Below are positions 28,438 through 42,425 of a DNA stretch of 44,364 nt, one piece after another; the stretch's first letter is position 1; every line of letters starts with the position of its first letter. The position numbers and the translations under genes are program-made. The notes under the pieces are model-generated. The model did no database searches. It saw nothing but the letters and a program-made list of their open reading frames with translations, and was not told the DNA's origin. Where the stretch lies: positions 1-44,364 of the forward strand of contig JAAVTG010000707.1 in assembly GCA_011947345.1 (NCBI GenBank), written 5' to 3'. The DNA comes from Phytophthora quininea. Taxonomy: Eukaryota > Oomycota > Peronosporomycetes > Peronosporales > Peronosporaceae.

Positions 28438-31376
28438 TTATATATATATGGTCGGCGCTACATATGTATCGCACTAAAATGACGTCGCGTTATGGGCTCT
28501 ATTTTGGGCTTTTGCTGCTGTTTATTCCTGTAGCGCGCTTTTTAGCGCCCAAGTTAGTACTACTCGATACACTATTTTCGGTTATCAGACGATACTGACG
28601 GTAATACTGATCACAGCAGAATGAAACTAAGTGTAGCTGGGTTTTCAGTATGGCGAACAGGATGGTGATACTCTGAGCGAGCAGAAACAGGCGCATCCGC
28701 CAATCAGCGATCCGCAACGATACCAACGGCTGTACCCACCGATTGGGCTGAAAACTTGGGAGACTACGTTTTCATATACGGGGAACATGAAGGTGATAGT
28801 CCGATGTGACAGAGACAGGCCCATCACCCAATCAGCGATCAGGAGCGATTGCTGCGGCTGTACCCCACCGATTGGGATGACAACTTGGGAGACTACGTTT
28901 TCATATGTGGAGAACACGATGTTGCTTGTCTGAGATGACATAGACAGACCCATCAGCCACTCAGCGAGGAGCAACGTTATCTACGGTGGCACACACCTGC
29001 TTCGACTACAACCTTGGAGAATCACGTGTTTGTATACGCGGAACACGATGGTGACACTGCGAAGTGATAGAGACAGGCCTGTCAAGCAGTCAACGATCGG
29101 TAAGGTTCATTACGGCCGCTTACTCCCGTTTGGGATGAGAACTTGGGAGACTACGTTTTCGTATGTGGGGAAGAAGATGGTGATAGTTTGCAGCGACAGA
29201 AACTGGTGCATCCGCCAATGAGCGTTCACAGACGCCATTGCAGGCATCGTACGCCCGACTCAATCGAAACAGTGAAGAGATATGTTTCGACGCAAGGTGA
29301 ACATGCTGGCGGGACTCAACGAAGAACATAATGAAAGTACGTCCTTGAGTCTGTGACTATGAGACAAATGGTGTGGAAGGTCGGAATATGTGTAGCAACT
29401 GAATGTGCGCACGTAGGTTTGAATGTTTGTGTAGTGCGAGTGTATGCAGCGTATACTTGGAGGTGGGAAGTCTGTTGTCGAGGGAGAATATGTGTCGAAT
29501 AAGCGTGTTGTATCATATATATGTGTGTGTATGGGAACGACAAAAACGTATGTAGACTAGTTAATGCAACGAGGATCAATAAGAAGTAGTGGAAACAGGT
29601 CATGGATGACTATGCGTGCGAGAGTGTTATTGGGAATAGGTCGAAGGTGAGTGAGTGTACGCTTGTGTAGAGTAGGAGTAGGTGTCGAATAGGAGTGTGT
29701 AGAGTGGGAATGTATGCAGAGAATGCGTGTTATTGTGTATGGATGTGTTGGTGTTTGCGTGTTCGTAGTATATGGTTTGAGTCAAATGAACGTGTCAATA
29801 GTATGCTTTGGTGATAGGTAAATGAGAAAGATAGAGTGGGAGTGAAAGAAAAAAAGAAAAAATGATAATAGTTGAGTATAATGAGATGGATTGGGATTGA
29901 TAGAAAAGGTGATTTGAATGATTTGATAGAGTTAGTTGGTATTGTGGAAAAATGAGAAGAAGAAGATGTGTGTGGAGAGTATATAATAGTGTAAGAGTGT
30001 ATATAGGTGTAAGTGTATGAGGTGTGTAAGAGTAGATATGTAGATATGGTATAGAAAAGAATGAGTATGTGAAATAGGAGTGTTTAAAGAAGGAGTATGT
30101 AGAGAATAAATGGGTGTAGTGTAAAGTGTGAGTGTGTAAGATAAGAGTGTGTGAGAAGAGAAAAAATGGAGTTGAGGAAGGAATAGAGAAAATTTGAGTA
30201 ATAGAAAATTGAAGAAAAATGATGGGTGTTTGTGTGTGTGAGTGTATGAGTGTATGTAGAGTATGTAGAGTATGGATGTTTGTGGTAAATAGAAGTGTGT
30301 GTGGAGTGTGAGTGTAAGTATGTGTGAGTGTAAATAGAGAGTAAGTGTAAAAAATGTGAGTGTGAATAGTGTGATTGTTGTAGAGTATAAGTGTGTGTAA
30401 AGAATGAGTATGTGAGAGTGTGAGTATGTATAGAGTGTGAGTGTGTGTGGAGTGTGAGTGTGTGTGAAGTATGAGTATGTATAGAGTGTGAGTGTGTGTA
30501 GATGTGAGTGTGTGTGAGTGAGTGTGTGTAGAGTGTGTAGTGTGTGTAGTGTGTGTAGAGTGTGAGTGTGTAGGGTATGAGTGTTGTAGGGTTTGAGTGT
30601 TGTAGGGTTTGAGTGTGTAGAGTGTGAGTATGTGTAGAGTGTGTGTAGAGTGTGAGAGTGAGTGTGTGTAGAGTGTAGAGTGTAGAGTGTGTGTGGAGTG
30701 TGAGTGTAAGTATGTGTGGGTGTAAAGAGAGTAAGAGTAAAAGTGTGATTGTGAATAGAGTGTTAGTGTTGTAGAGTGTGAATGTGTGTAAAGTATGAGT
30801 ATGTGAGAGTGTGAGTATGTGTATGTGTATGTGTAGAGTGAGTGTGTGTGGAGTGTGAGTGTGTGTGGAGTGTGAGTGTAAGTATGTGTGGGTGTAAATA
30901 GAGATTAAGAGTAAAAAATTGTGATTGTGAATAGAGTGTTAGTGTTGTAGAGTGTGAATGTGTGTAAAGTATGAGTATGTGAGAGTGTGAGTATGTGTAT
31001 GTGTATGTGTAGAGTGTGAGTGTGTGTGAGTGTGAGTGTGTGTGGAGTGTGAGTGTTGTAGAGTGTGAGTGTTGTAGAGTGTGAGTGTGTGTAGAGTGAG
31101 TATGTGTAGAGTGTGTGTAGAGTGTGGGAGTGAGTGTGTGTAGAGTGTAGAGTGTAGAGTGTGAGTGAGTTTGTGTGGAGTGTGAGTGTGTGTGAGGTGA
31201 GTGTGTGTGGGTGTGAGTGTGGGTGAGTATGTGTAGAGTGTGAGTGTGAGTGTGTGGAGTGTGAGTGTGTGTGGTGTGAGTGTATGTAGGGTGTAGGGTG
31301 TAGGGTGTAGGGTGTAGGGTGTAGGGTGTAGGGTTTAGGGTTTAGGGTTTAGGGTTTAGGGTTTAGGGTTTAGGGC
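28438..31376 (+). repeat. Subtelomeric unit 5, ends in true telomere repeats
   Basis: A complete unit with boundary block, CCAAT subrepeats, AG-rich segment (about 29640-30290) and TG-rich tract (30290-31284), ending in 91 bp of clean telomere-type heptamers. Confidence 0.9.
31285..31375 (+). repeat. Interstitial telomere array
   Basis: Seven TGTAGGG followed by six TTTAGGG, perfectly in phase (13 x 7 bp). The G-rich strand runs rightward. The next unit's boundary follows after one base (C), so a former chromosome end appears to be capped by further units. Confidence 0.95.
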
Positions 31377-31612
31377 TATATATATGGTCGGCGCTACATA
31401 TGTATCGCACTAAAATGACGTCGCGTTATGGGGTCTATTTTGGGCTTTTGCTGCTGTTTATTCCTGTAGCGCGCTGCTTTTAGCGCCCAAGTTAGTACTA
31501 CTCGACACACTATTTTCGGTTATCAGACGATACTGACAGTAATACTGATCACAGCATAATGAAAATAAGTGTAACTGGGGTTTTCAGTAAGGCGAACACG
31601 ATGGTGATACTC
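31377..31612 (+). repeat. Subtelomeric unit 6, 236 bp stub
   Basis: Only the boundary block is present. It stops at GGTGATACTC, where other units continue with TGAGCGAGCAG, and the next TATATATA boundary starts. Confidence 0.95.
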
Positions 31613-34600
31613 TATATATATATGGTCGGCGCTACATATGTATCGCACTAAAATGACGTCGCGTTATGGGCTCTATTTTGGGCTTTGCTGCTGTTTATTC
31701 CTGTAGCGCGCTGCTTTTTAGCGCCCAAATGAGTACTGCTCGATACACTATTTTCGGTTATCAGACGATACTGACGGTAATACGGATCACAGCATAATGA
31801 AACTAAGTGTAACTGGGTTATTCAGTATGGCGAACACGATGGTGATACTCTGAGCGAGCAGAAACAGGCGCATCCGCCAATCAGCGATCCGCATCGATAA
31901 CAACGGCTGTACTCCACCGATTGGGCTGAAAACTCAGAGAAATATGTTTTCATATACGCGGAACATGATGGTGATAGTCTGATGTGACAGAGACAGGTCC
32001 ATCAGCCAATCAGCGATCAGTACCGATTGCTGCGGCTGTATACACCCGTTTGGGCTGAAAACTTGGGAGACTACGTTTTCATATGTGGGGAAGAAGATGA
32101 TGATAGTCTGAAGTGACAGAGACAGGCCCATCAGCCAATCAACGATCAGCGGAGATAACTGCGGCTGTAAACACCCGTTTGGGCTGAAAACCTGTGGAAG
32201 TATGTTTTCATATACGGGAACATGATGGTGATAGTCACATGTGACAGAGACAGGCCCACCACCCAATCAGCGATCGGGAAGGATAGCTATGGCCGGAATT
32301 ACCGGATTGGGATGAAAACGTGGGAGACGACGTTTTCGTATGTGGGGAAGAAGATGGTGATGGTTTGCAGCGACAGAAACTGGTGCATCCGCCAATGAGC
32401 GTTCACACACGCCATTGCAGGCATCGTACGCCCGACTCAATCGAAACAGTGAAGAGATATGTTTCGACGCAAGGTGAACTTGCTGGCGGGACTCAACGAA
32501 GAACATAATGAAAGTACGTACTTGAGTATGTGATTATGAGACAAATGGTGTGTAAGGTCGAATTATACATAGCAACTGAATGTGCGTATGTAGGTTTGAA
32601 TGTTTGTATAGTGCGAGTGTATGCAGCGTATCATTGGAGGTTGGGAAGTCTGTTGTCGAGGGAGAATATGTGTCGAATAAGCGTGTTGTATCATATATAG
32701 ATGTGTGTATGGGAACGACAAAAACGTATGTAGACTAGTTACTGAAACGAGGATCAATAATAAGTAGTGGAAACAGGTCATGGATGACTATGCGTGCGAG
32801 AGTGTTATTTGTTATTGGGAATCGTATGAAGGTGAGTGAGTGTACGTTCGTGTAGAGTAGGAGTAGGTGTCTATATATATATGGTCGGCGCTACATATGT
32901 ATCGCACTAAAATGACGTCGCGTTATGGGCTCTATTTTGGGCTTTTGCTGCTGTTTATTCCTGTAGCGCGCTGCTTTTTAGCGCCCAAATGAGTACTGCT
33001 CGATACACTATTTTCGGTTATCAGACGATACTGACGGTAATACGGATCACAGCATAATGAAACTAAGTGTAACTGGGTTATTCAGTATGGCGAACACGAT
33101 GGTGATACTCTGAGCGAGCAGAAACAGGCGCATCCGCCAATCAGCGATCCGCATCGATAACAACGGCTGTACTCCACCGATTGGGCTGAAAACTCAGAGA
33201 AATATGTTTTCATATACGCGGAACATGATGGTGATAGTCTGATGTGACAGAGACAGGTCCATCAGCCAATCAGCGATCAGTACCGATTGCTGCGGCTGTA
33301 TACACCCGTTTGGGCTGAAAACTTGGGAGACTACGTTTTCATATGTGGGGAAGAAGATGATGATAGTCTGAAGTGACAGAGACAGGCCCATCAGCCAATC
33401 AACGATCAGCGGAGATAACTGCGGCTGTAAACACCCGTTTGGGCTGAAAACCTGTGGAAGTATGTTTTCATATACGGGGAACATGATGGTGATAGTCACA
33501 TGTGACAGAGACAGGCCCACCACCCAATCAGCGATCGGGAAGGATAGCTATGGCCGGAATTACCGGATTGGGATGAAAACGTGGGAGACGACGTTTTCGT
33601 ATGTGGGAAGAAGATGGTGATGGTTTGCAGCGACAGAAACTGGTGCATCCGCCAATGAGCGTTCACACACGCCATTGCAGGCATCGTACGCCCGACTCAA
33701 TCGAAACAGTGAAGAGATATGTTTCGACGCAAGGTGAACTTGCTGGCGGGACTCAACGAAGAACATAATGAAAGTACGTACTTGAGTATGTGATTATGAG
33801 ACAAATGGTGTGTAAGGTCGAATTATACATAGCAACTGAATGTGCGTATGTAGGTTTGAATGTTTGTATAGTGCGAGTGTATGCAGCGTATCATTGGAGG
33901 TTGGGAAGTCTGTTGTCGAGGGAGAATATGTGTCGAATAAGCGTGTTGTATCATATATAGATGTGTGTATGGGAACGACAAAAACGTATGTAGACTAGTT
34001 ACTGAAACGAGGATCAATAATAAGTAGTGGAAACAGGTCATGGATGACTATGCGTGCGAGAGTGTTATTTGTTATTGGGAATCGTATGAAGGTGAGTGAG
34101 TGTACGTTCGTGTAGAGTAGGAGTAGGTGTCTATATATATATGGTCGGCGCTACATATGTATCGCACTAAAATGACGTCGCGTTATGGGCTCTATTTTGG
34201 GCTTGTGCTGCTGTTTATTCCTGTAGCGCGCTGCTTTTTAGCGCCCAAATGAGTACTGCTCGATACACTATTTTCGGTTATCAGACGATACTGACGGTAA
34301 TACTGATCACAGCATAATGAAACTAAGTGTAACTGGGTTATTCAGTATGGCGAACACGATGGTGATACTCTGAGCGAGCAGAAACAGGCGCATCCGCCAA
34401 TCAGCGATCCGCATCGATAACAACGGCTGTACTCCACCGATTGGGCTGAAAACTCAGAGAAATATGTTTTCATATACGCGGAACATGATGGTGATAGTCT
34501 GATGTGACAGAGACAGGTCCATCAGCCAATCAGCGATCAGTACCGATTGCTGCGGCTGTATACACCCGTTTGGGCTGAAAACTTGGGAGACTACGTTTTC

Positions 34601-37600
34601 ATATGTGGGGAAGAAGATGATGATAGTCTGAAGTGACAGAGACAGGCCCATCAGCCAATCAACGATCAGCGGAATAACTGCGGCTGTAAACACCCGTTTG
34701 GGCTGAAAACCTGTGGAAGTATGTTTTCATATACGGGAACATGATGGTGATAGTCACATGTGACAGAGACAGGCCCACCACCCAATCAGCGATCGGGAAG
34801 GATAGCTATGGCCGGAATTACCGGATTGGGATGAAAACGTGGGAGACGACGTTTTCGTATGTGGGGAAGAAGATGGTGATGGTTTGCAGCGACAGAAACT
34901 GGTGCATCCGCCAATGAGCGTTCACACACGCCATTGCAGGCATCGTACGCCCGACTCAATCGAAACAGTGAAGAGATATGTTTCGACGCAAGGTGAACTT
35001 GCTGGCGGGACTCAACGAAGAACATAATGAAAGTACGTACTTGAGTATGTGATTATGAGACAAATGGTGTGTAAGGTCGAATTATACATAGCAACTGAAT
35101 GTGCGTATGTAGGTTTGAATGTTTGTATAGTGCGAGTGTATGCAGCGTATCATTGGAGGTTGGGAAGTCTGTTGTCGAGGGAGAATATGTGTCGAATAAG
35201 CGTGTTGTATCATATATAGATGTGTGTATGGGAACGACAAAAACGTATGTAGACTAGTTACTGAAACGAGGATCAATAATAAGTAGTGGAAACAGGTCAT
35301 GGATGACTATGCGTGCGAGAGTGTTATTTGTTATTGGGAATCGTATGAAGGTGAGTGAGTGTACGTTCGTGTAGAGTAGGAGTAGGTGTCTATATATATA
35401 TGGTCGGCGCTACATATGTATCGCACTAAAATGACGTCGCGTTATGGGCTCTATTTTGGGCTTGTGCTGCTGTTTATTCCTGTAGCGCGCTGCTTTTAGC
35501 GCCCAAATGAGTACTGCTCGATACACTATTTTCGGTTATCAGACGATACTGACGGTAATACTGATCACAGCATAATGAAACTAAGTGTAACTGGGTTATT
35601 CAGTATGGCGAACACGATGGTGATACTCTGAGCGAGCAGAAACAGGCGCATCCGCCAATCAGCGATCCGCATCGATAACAACGGCTGTACTCCACCGATT
35701 GGGCTGAAAACTCAGAGAAATATGTTTTCATATACGCGGAACATGATGGTGATAGTCTGATGTGACAGAGACAGGTCCATCAGCCAATCAGCGATCAGTA
35801 CCGATTGCTGCGGCTGTATACACCCGTTTGGGCTGAAAACTTGGGAGACTACGTTTTCATATGTGGGGAAGAAGATGATGATAGTCTGAAGTGACAGAGA
35901 CAGGCCCATCAGCCAATCAACGATCAGCGGAGATAACTGCGGCTGTAAACACCCGTTTGGGCTGAAAACCTGTGGAAGTATGTTTTCATATACGGGAACA
36001 TGATGGTGATAGTCACATGTGACAGAGACAGGCCCACCACCCAATCAGCGATCGGGAAGGATAGCTATGGCCGGAATTACCGGATTGGGATGAAAACGTG
36101 GGAGACGACGTTTTCGTATGTGGGGAAGAAGATGGTGATGGTTTGCAGCGACAGAAACTGGTGCATCCGCCAATGAGCGTTCACACACGCCATTGCAGGC
36201 ATCGTACGCCCGACTCAATCGAAACAGTGAAGAGATATGTTTCGACGCAAGGTGAACTTGCTGGCGGGACTCAACGAAGAACATAATGAAAGTACGTACT
36301 TGAGTATGTGATTATGAGACAAATGGTGTGTAAGGTCGAATTATACATAGCAACTGAATGTGCGTATGTAGGTTTGAATGTTTGTATAGTGCGAGTGTAT
36401 GCAGCGTATCATTGGAGGTTGGGAAGTCTGTTGTCGAGGGAGAATATGTGTCGAATAAGCGTGTTGTATCATATATAGATGTGTGTATGGGAACGACAAA
36501 AACGTATGTAGACTAGTTACTGAAACGAGGATCAATAATAAGTAGTGGAAACAGGTCATGGATGACTATGCGTGCGAGAGTGTTATTTGTTATTGGGAAT
36601 CGTATGAAGGTGAGTGAGTGTACGTTCGTGTAGAGTAGGAGTAGGTGTCTATATATATATGGTCGGCGCTACATATGTATCGCACTAAAATGACGTCGCG
36701 TTATGGGCTCTATTTTGGGCTTGTGCTGCTGTTTATTCCTGTAGCGCGCTGCTTTTTAGCGCCCAAATGAGTACTGCTCGATACACTATTTTCGGTTATC
36801 AGACGATACTGACGGTAATACGGATCACAGCATAATGAAACTAAGTGTAACTGGGTTATTCAGTATGGCGAACACGATGGTGATACTCTGAGCGAGCAGA
36901 AACAGGCGCATCCGCCAATCAGCGATCCGCATCGATAACAACGGCTGTACTCCACCGATTGGGCTGAAAACTCAGAGAAATATGTTTTCATATACGCGGA
37001 ACATGATGGTGATAGTCTGATGTGACAGAGACAGGTCCATCAGCCAATCAGCGATCAGTACCGATTGCTGCGGCTGTATACACCTGTTTGGGCTGAAAAC
37101 TTGGGAGACTACGTTTTCATATGTGGGGAAGAAGATGATGATAGTCTGAAGTGACAGAGACAGGCCCATCAGCCAATCAACGATCAGCGGAGATAACTGC
37201 GGCTGTAAACACCCGTTTGGGCTGAAAACTTGTGGAAGTATGTTTTCATATACGGGAACATGATGGTGATAGTCACATGTGACAGAGACAGGCCCACCAC
37301 CCAATCAGCGATCGGGAAGGATAGCTATGGCCGGAATTACCGGATTGGGATGAAAACGTGGGAGACGACGTTTTCGTATGTGGGAAAGAAGATGGTGATG
37401 GTTTGCAGCGACAGAAACTGGTGCATCCGCCAATGAGCGTTCACACACGCCATTGCAGGCATCGTACGCCCGACTCAATCGAAACAGTGAAGAGATATGT
37501 TTCGACGCAAGGTGAACTTGCTGGCGGGACTCAACGAAGAACATAATGAAAGTACGTACTTGAGTATGTGATTATGAGACAAATGGTGTGTAAGGTCGAA

Positions 37601-37910
37601 TTATACATAGCAACTGAATGTGCGTATGTAGGTTTGAATGTTTGTATAGTGCGAGTGTATGCAGCGTATCATTGGAGGTTGGGAAGTCTGTTGTCGAGGG
37701 AGAATATGTGTCGAATAAGCGTGTTGTATCATATATAGATGTGTGTATGGGAACGACAAAAACGTATGTAGACTAGTTACTGAAACGAGGATCAATAATA
37801 AGTAGTGGAAACAGGTCATGGATGACTATGCGTGCGAGAGTGTTATTTGTTATTGGGAATCGTATGAAGGTGAGTGAGTGTACGTTCGTGTAGAGTAGGA
37901 GTAGGTGTCT
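31613..37910 (+). repeat. Tandem array of five 1259-1260 bp units (units 7-11)
   Basis: GGTCGGCG starts at 31624, 32883, 34143, 35402 and 36661, and the next at 37921. Each copy ends at the same point (GAGTAGGAGTAGGTGTC) followed by (TA)n. The copies are almost identical, with a few substitutions (for example TACTGATCAC or TACGGATCAC; TTTTGCTG or TTGTGCTG) and single-base indels. Such identity with a shared junction means amplification of one truncated unit, not independent truncations. Confidence 0.95.
31877..32400. repeat. CCAAT-containing 129 bp subrepeats (example in unit 7)
   Basis: CCAAT marks at 31877, 32006, 32135, 32263 and 32392 define a period of 128-129 bp. Each subrepeat has a CCAATCAGCGATC-type element, GGCTGAAAAC, ACGTTTTCATATGTGG and GACAGAGACAGG. 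The same series is present in every full unit. The period of 3 x 43 keeps a minus-strand frame open across the repeats, giving the 109-157 residue open frames seen in several units. Confidence 0.85.
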
Positions 37911-40175
37911 ATATATATATGGTCGGCGCTACATATGTATCGCACTAAAATGACGTCGCGTTATGGGCTCTATTTTGGGCTTGTGCTGCTGTTTATTCCT
38001 GTAGCGCGCTGCTTTTAGCGCCCAAATGAGTACTGCTCGATACACTATTTTCGGTTATCAGACGATACTGACGGTAATACGGATCACAGCATAATGAAAC
38101 TAAGTGTAACTGGGTTATTCAGTATGGCGAACACGATGGTGATACTCTGAGCGAGCAGAAACAGGCGCATCCGCCAATCAGCGATCCGCATCGATAACAA
38201 CGGCTGTACTCCACCGATTGGGCTGAAAACTCGAGAAATATGTTTTCATATACGGGAACATGATGGTGATAGTCTGATGTGACAGAGACAGGTCCATCAG
38301 CCAATCAGCGATCAGTAACGATTGCTGCGGCTGTATACACCGGTTTGGGCTGAAAACTTGGGAGACTACGTTTTCATATGTGGGAAGAAGATGATGATAG
38401 TCTGAAGTGACAGAGACAGGCCCATCAGCCAATCAGCGATCAGCGGAGATAACTGCGGCTGTAAACACCTGTTTGGGCTGAAAACTTGTGGAAGTATGTT
38501 TTCATATACAGGGAACATGATGGTGATAGTCACATGTGACAGAGACAGGCCCACCACCCAATCAGCGATCGGGAAGGATAGCTATGGCCGGAATTACCGG
38601 ATTGGGATGAAAACGTGGGAGACGACGTTTTCGTATGTGGGGAAGAAGATGGTGATGGTTTGCAGCGACAGAAACTGGTGCATCCGCCAATGAGCGTTCA
38701 CACACGCCATTGCAGGCATCGTACGCCCGACTCAATCGAAACAGTGAAGAGATATGTTTCGACGCAAGGTGAACTTGCTGGCGGGACTCAACGAAGAACA
38801 TAATGAAAGTACGTACTTGAGTATGTGATTATGAGACAAATGGTGTGTAAGGTCGGAATTATACATAGCAACTGAATGTGCGTATGTAGGTTTGAATGTT
38901 TGTATAGTGCGAGTGTATGCAGCGTATCATTGGAGGTTGGGAAGTCTGTTGTCGAGGGAGAATATGTGTCGAATAAGCGTGTTGTATCATATATAGATGT
39001 GTGTATGGGAACGACAAAAACGTATGTAGACTAGTTAATGCAACGACGATTAAGAAGAGTAGTGGAAACAGGTCATGGATGACTATGCGTGCGAGAGTGG
39101 TATTGGGAATCGTATGAAGGTGAGTGAGTGTACGCTTGTGTAGAGTAGGAGTAGTGTAGTATAGGAGTGTGTAGTGGGAATGTATGCAGAGAATGCGTGT
39201 TATTGTGTATGGATGTGTTCGTGTTTGCGTGTTGTAGTATATGGTTTGAGTAAAATGAACGTGTCAATAGTATGATTTGGTGATAGGTAAATGAGAAAGA
39301 TAGAGTGGGAGTGAAAGAAAAAAGAAAAAAAAAGAAGAATGATAATAGTTGAGTATAATGAGATGGATTGGGATTGATCGGAAAGGTGATTTGAATGATT
39401 TGATAGAGTTGGTAGTAATGTGGAAAAATGAGAAGAAGAAGAAGTATGTGGAGAGTATGGATAGTATATAATCGTGTAAGAGTGTATATAGGTGTAAGTG
39501 TATGAGGTGTGTAAGTAGATATGTAGATATTGTATGGAAGAATGAGTATGTGAAATAGGAATGTTTAAAGAAGGAGTATGTAGAGAATAAATGGGTGTAG
39601 TGTAAAGTGTGAGTGTGTAAGATAAGAGTGTGTGAGAAGAGAAAAAATGGAGTTGAGGAAGGAATAGAAAGTTTGAGTAATAGAAAATTGAAGAAAAAGA
39701 TGGATGTTTGTGTGTATGTGTGTGTATGTGTATGAGTGTATGTGGAGTATGGATGTTTGTGGTAAATAGAAGTGTATGTGGAGTGTAAGTGTAAGTATGA
39801 GTGAGTGTAAGTATTTGTGAGTGTAAATAGAAGTAAGTGTAAAAAGTGTGAGAATGTGTATGTGAAGTGTGAGTGTGTGTAAGTGTGAGTGTTGTAGAGT
39901 ATGAGTGTGTGAAAGTGTGAGTATGTGAAGTGTGAGGATGTGTATGTGTAGAAGTGAGTGTAGAGGGTGAGTATGTGTAGAGTGGAGTGTATGTAAGTGT
40001 GAGTGTGTGTAGAGTGTGAGTGTATGAGAGTGTGAATATGTGAGAGTGTGAGTGTGTATAGAGTGTAAGTGTGTGTAGAAAATGAGTGTGTAAAAGTATG
40101 AGTGTGAGAGTGTGTAGAGAGTGTGAGTGTGTGTGGGTGTGAGTGTGTGTGAAGTAGTATGTGTAAGTGTGAGTA
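37911..40175 (+). repeat. Subtelomeric unit 12
   Basis: It has the same start as the five tandem copies and is nearly identical to them for 1.2 kb, but it continues past their truncation point into the AG-rich segment and a short TG-rich tract (about 39830-40175). It may be the parent form of the truncated copies. Confidence 0.9.
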
Positions 40176-42425
40176 TTATATATATGGTCGGCGCTACATA
40201 TGTATCGCACTAAAATGACGTCGCGTTATGGGCTCTATTTTGGGCTTGTGCTGCTGTTTATTCCTGTAGCGCGCTGCTTTTTAGCGCCCAAATGAGTACT
40301 ACTCGATACACTATTTTCGGTTATCAGACGATACTGACGGTAATACTGATCACAGCATAATGAAACTAAGTGTAACTAGGGTTTTCAGTATGGCGAACAG
40401 GATGGTGATACTCTGAGCGAGCAGAAACAGGCGCATCCGCCAATCAGCGATCCGCAACGAAAACAACGGCTGTGCTCCACCGGTTGAGCTGAAAACTTGG
40501 GGAACTATGTTTTCATATACGAGGAACATGATGGTGATAGTCTGATGTGACAGAGACAGGTCCATCAGCCAATCAGCGATCAGGAACGATTGCTGCGGCT
40601 GTACATACCGGTTTGGGCTGAAAACTTGGGAGACGACGTTTTCATATGTGGGGAAGAAGATGGTGATAGTGTGAAGTGACAGAGGGCCCATCAGCCAATC
40701 AGCGATCAGCGGAGATAACTGCGGCTGTAAACACCCGTTTGGGCTGAAAACTTGTGGAAGTATGTTTTCATACGGGAACACGATGGTGATAGTCAATGTG
40801 ACAGAGACAGGCCCATCACCCAATCAGCGATCAGGAAGGATAGCTATGGCCGGAATTACCGGATTGGGATGAAAACGTGGAGACGACGTTTTCGTATGTG
40901 GGAAGAAGATGGTGATGGTTTGCAGCGACAGAAACTGGTGCATCCGCCAATGAGCGTTCACACGCCATTGCAGGCATCGTACGCCCGACTCAATCGAAAC
41001 AGTGAAGAGATATGTTTCGACGCAAGGTGAACTTGCTGGCGGACTCAACGAAGAACATAATGAAAGTACGTACTTGAGTATGTGATTATGAGACAAATGG
41101 TGTGTAAGGTCGAATTATACATAGCAACTGAATGTGCGTATGTAGGTTTGAATGTTTGTATAGTGCGAGTGTATGCAGCGTATCATTGGAGGTTGGGAAG
41201 TCTGTTGTCGAGGGAGAATATGTGTCGAATAAGCGTGTTGTATCATATATAGATGTGTGTATGGGAACGACAAAAACGTATGTAGACTAGTTAATGAAAC
41301 GAGGATCAATAATAAGTAGTGAAACAGGTCATGGATGACTATGCGTGCGAGTGGTATTGGGAATCGTATGAAGGTGAGTGAGTGTACGCTTGTGTAGAGT
41401 AGGAGTAGGTGTAGTATAGGAGTGTGTAGAGTGGGAATGTATGCAGAGAATGCGTGTTATTGTGTATGGATGTGTTCGTGTTTGCGTGTTGGTAGTATAT
41501 GGTTTGAGTCAAATGAACGTGTCAATAGTATGATTTGGTGATAGGTAAATGAGAAAGATAGAGGAGTGAAAGAAAAAAAAAAAAAAAAGAATGATAATAG
41601 TTGAGTATAATGAGATGGATTGGGATTGATCGGAAAGGTGATTGAATGATTTAATAGAGTTGGTTGATAATGTGGAAAAATGAGAAGAAGAAGAAGTATG
41701 TGGAGAGTATGGATAGTATATAATCGTGTAAGAGTGCATATAGGTGTAAGTGTGAGGTGTGTAAGAGTAGATATGTAGATATTGTATGGAGAAGAATGAG
41801 TATGTGAAATAGGAATGTGTAAAGAAGGATATGTAGAGAATAAATGGGTGTAGTGTAAAGAGTATGAGTGTGTAAGATAAGAGTGTGTGAGAAGAGAAAA
41901 AATGGAGTTGAGGAAGGAATAGAAAGTTTGAGTAATAGAAAATTGTAGAAAAAAGATGAATGTTTGTGTATGTGTGTGTATGTGTATGAGTGTATGTGGA
42001 GTATGGATGTTTGTGGTAAATAGAAGTGGATGTGAGTGTAAGTGAGTAGAGTGAGTAAAGTATGTGTAAAGTGTAATAGAAGTAAGTGTAAGAAGTGAAA
42101 TGTGTATATGAGAAGGTGAGTGTGTGTAAGTATGAGTGTTATAGAAAGTATGAAATTGTGTGTAAAGTATGAAGTATGTGAAGTGTGAGATGTATGTAAG
42201 GGTGTGGAGTGAGAGGGTGAGTGTGTGTAAAGTGTGAGTGTATGTAAAGTGTGAGTGTGTGTAGAGTGTGAGTGTATGTAGAGTGAGTATGTGAGAGTGT
42301 GAGTGTGTATAGAGTGTAAGTGTGTGTAGAGTATTAGTGTATGTAAAAAGTATGAAGTGTGTGAAGTGTGTGTAATTGAGTGTGTAGAGTGAGAAGTGTG
42401 TGAAGTAGTATGTGATGTGAAGTGT
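40176..42425 (+). repeat. Subtelomeric unit 13
   Basis: A complete unit with boundary, CCAAT subrepeats, AG-rich segment (about 41330-42030) and a short TG-rich tract. It shows more small deletions than units 7-12. Confidence 0.85.

Noticed and set aside
31377..31612. Unit boundary considered as a Helitron end because of the hairpin near the terminus
   Set aside because: No CTRR end at the boundary, no 5' TC end and no Rep/helicase coding sequence are seen.
39200..40210. A 336-codon minus-strand frame rich in Thr, His, Ser and Tyr
   Set aside because: It is a translation of the TG/AG-rich tract (CA/CT-rich on the other strand), so its length comes from low complexity without stops.
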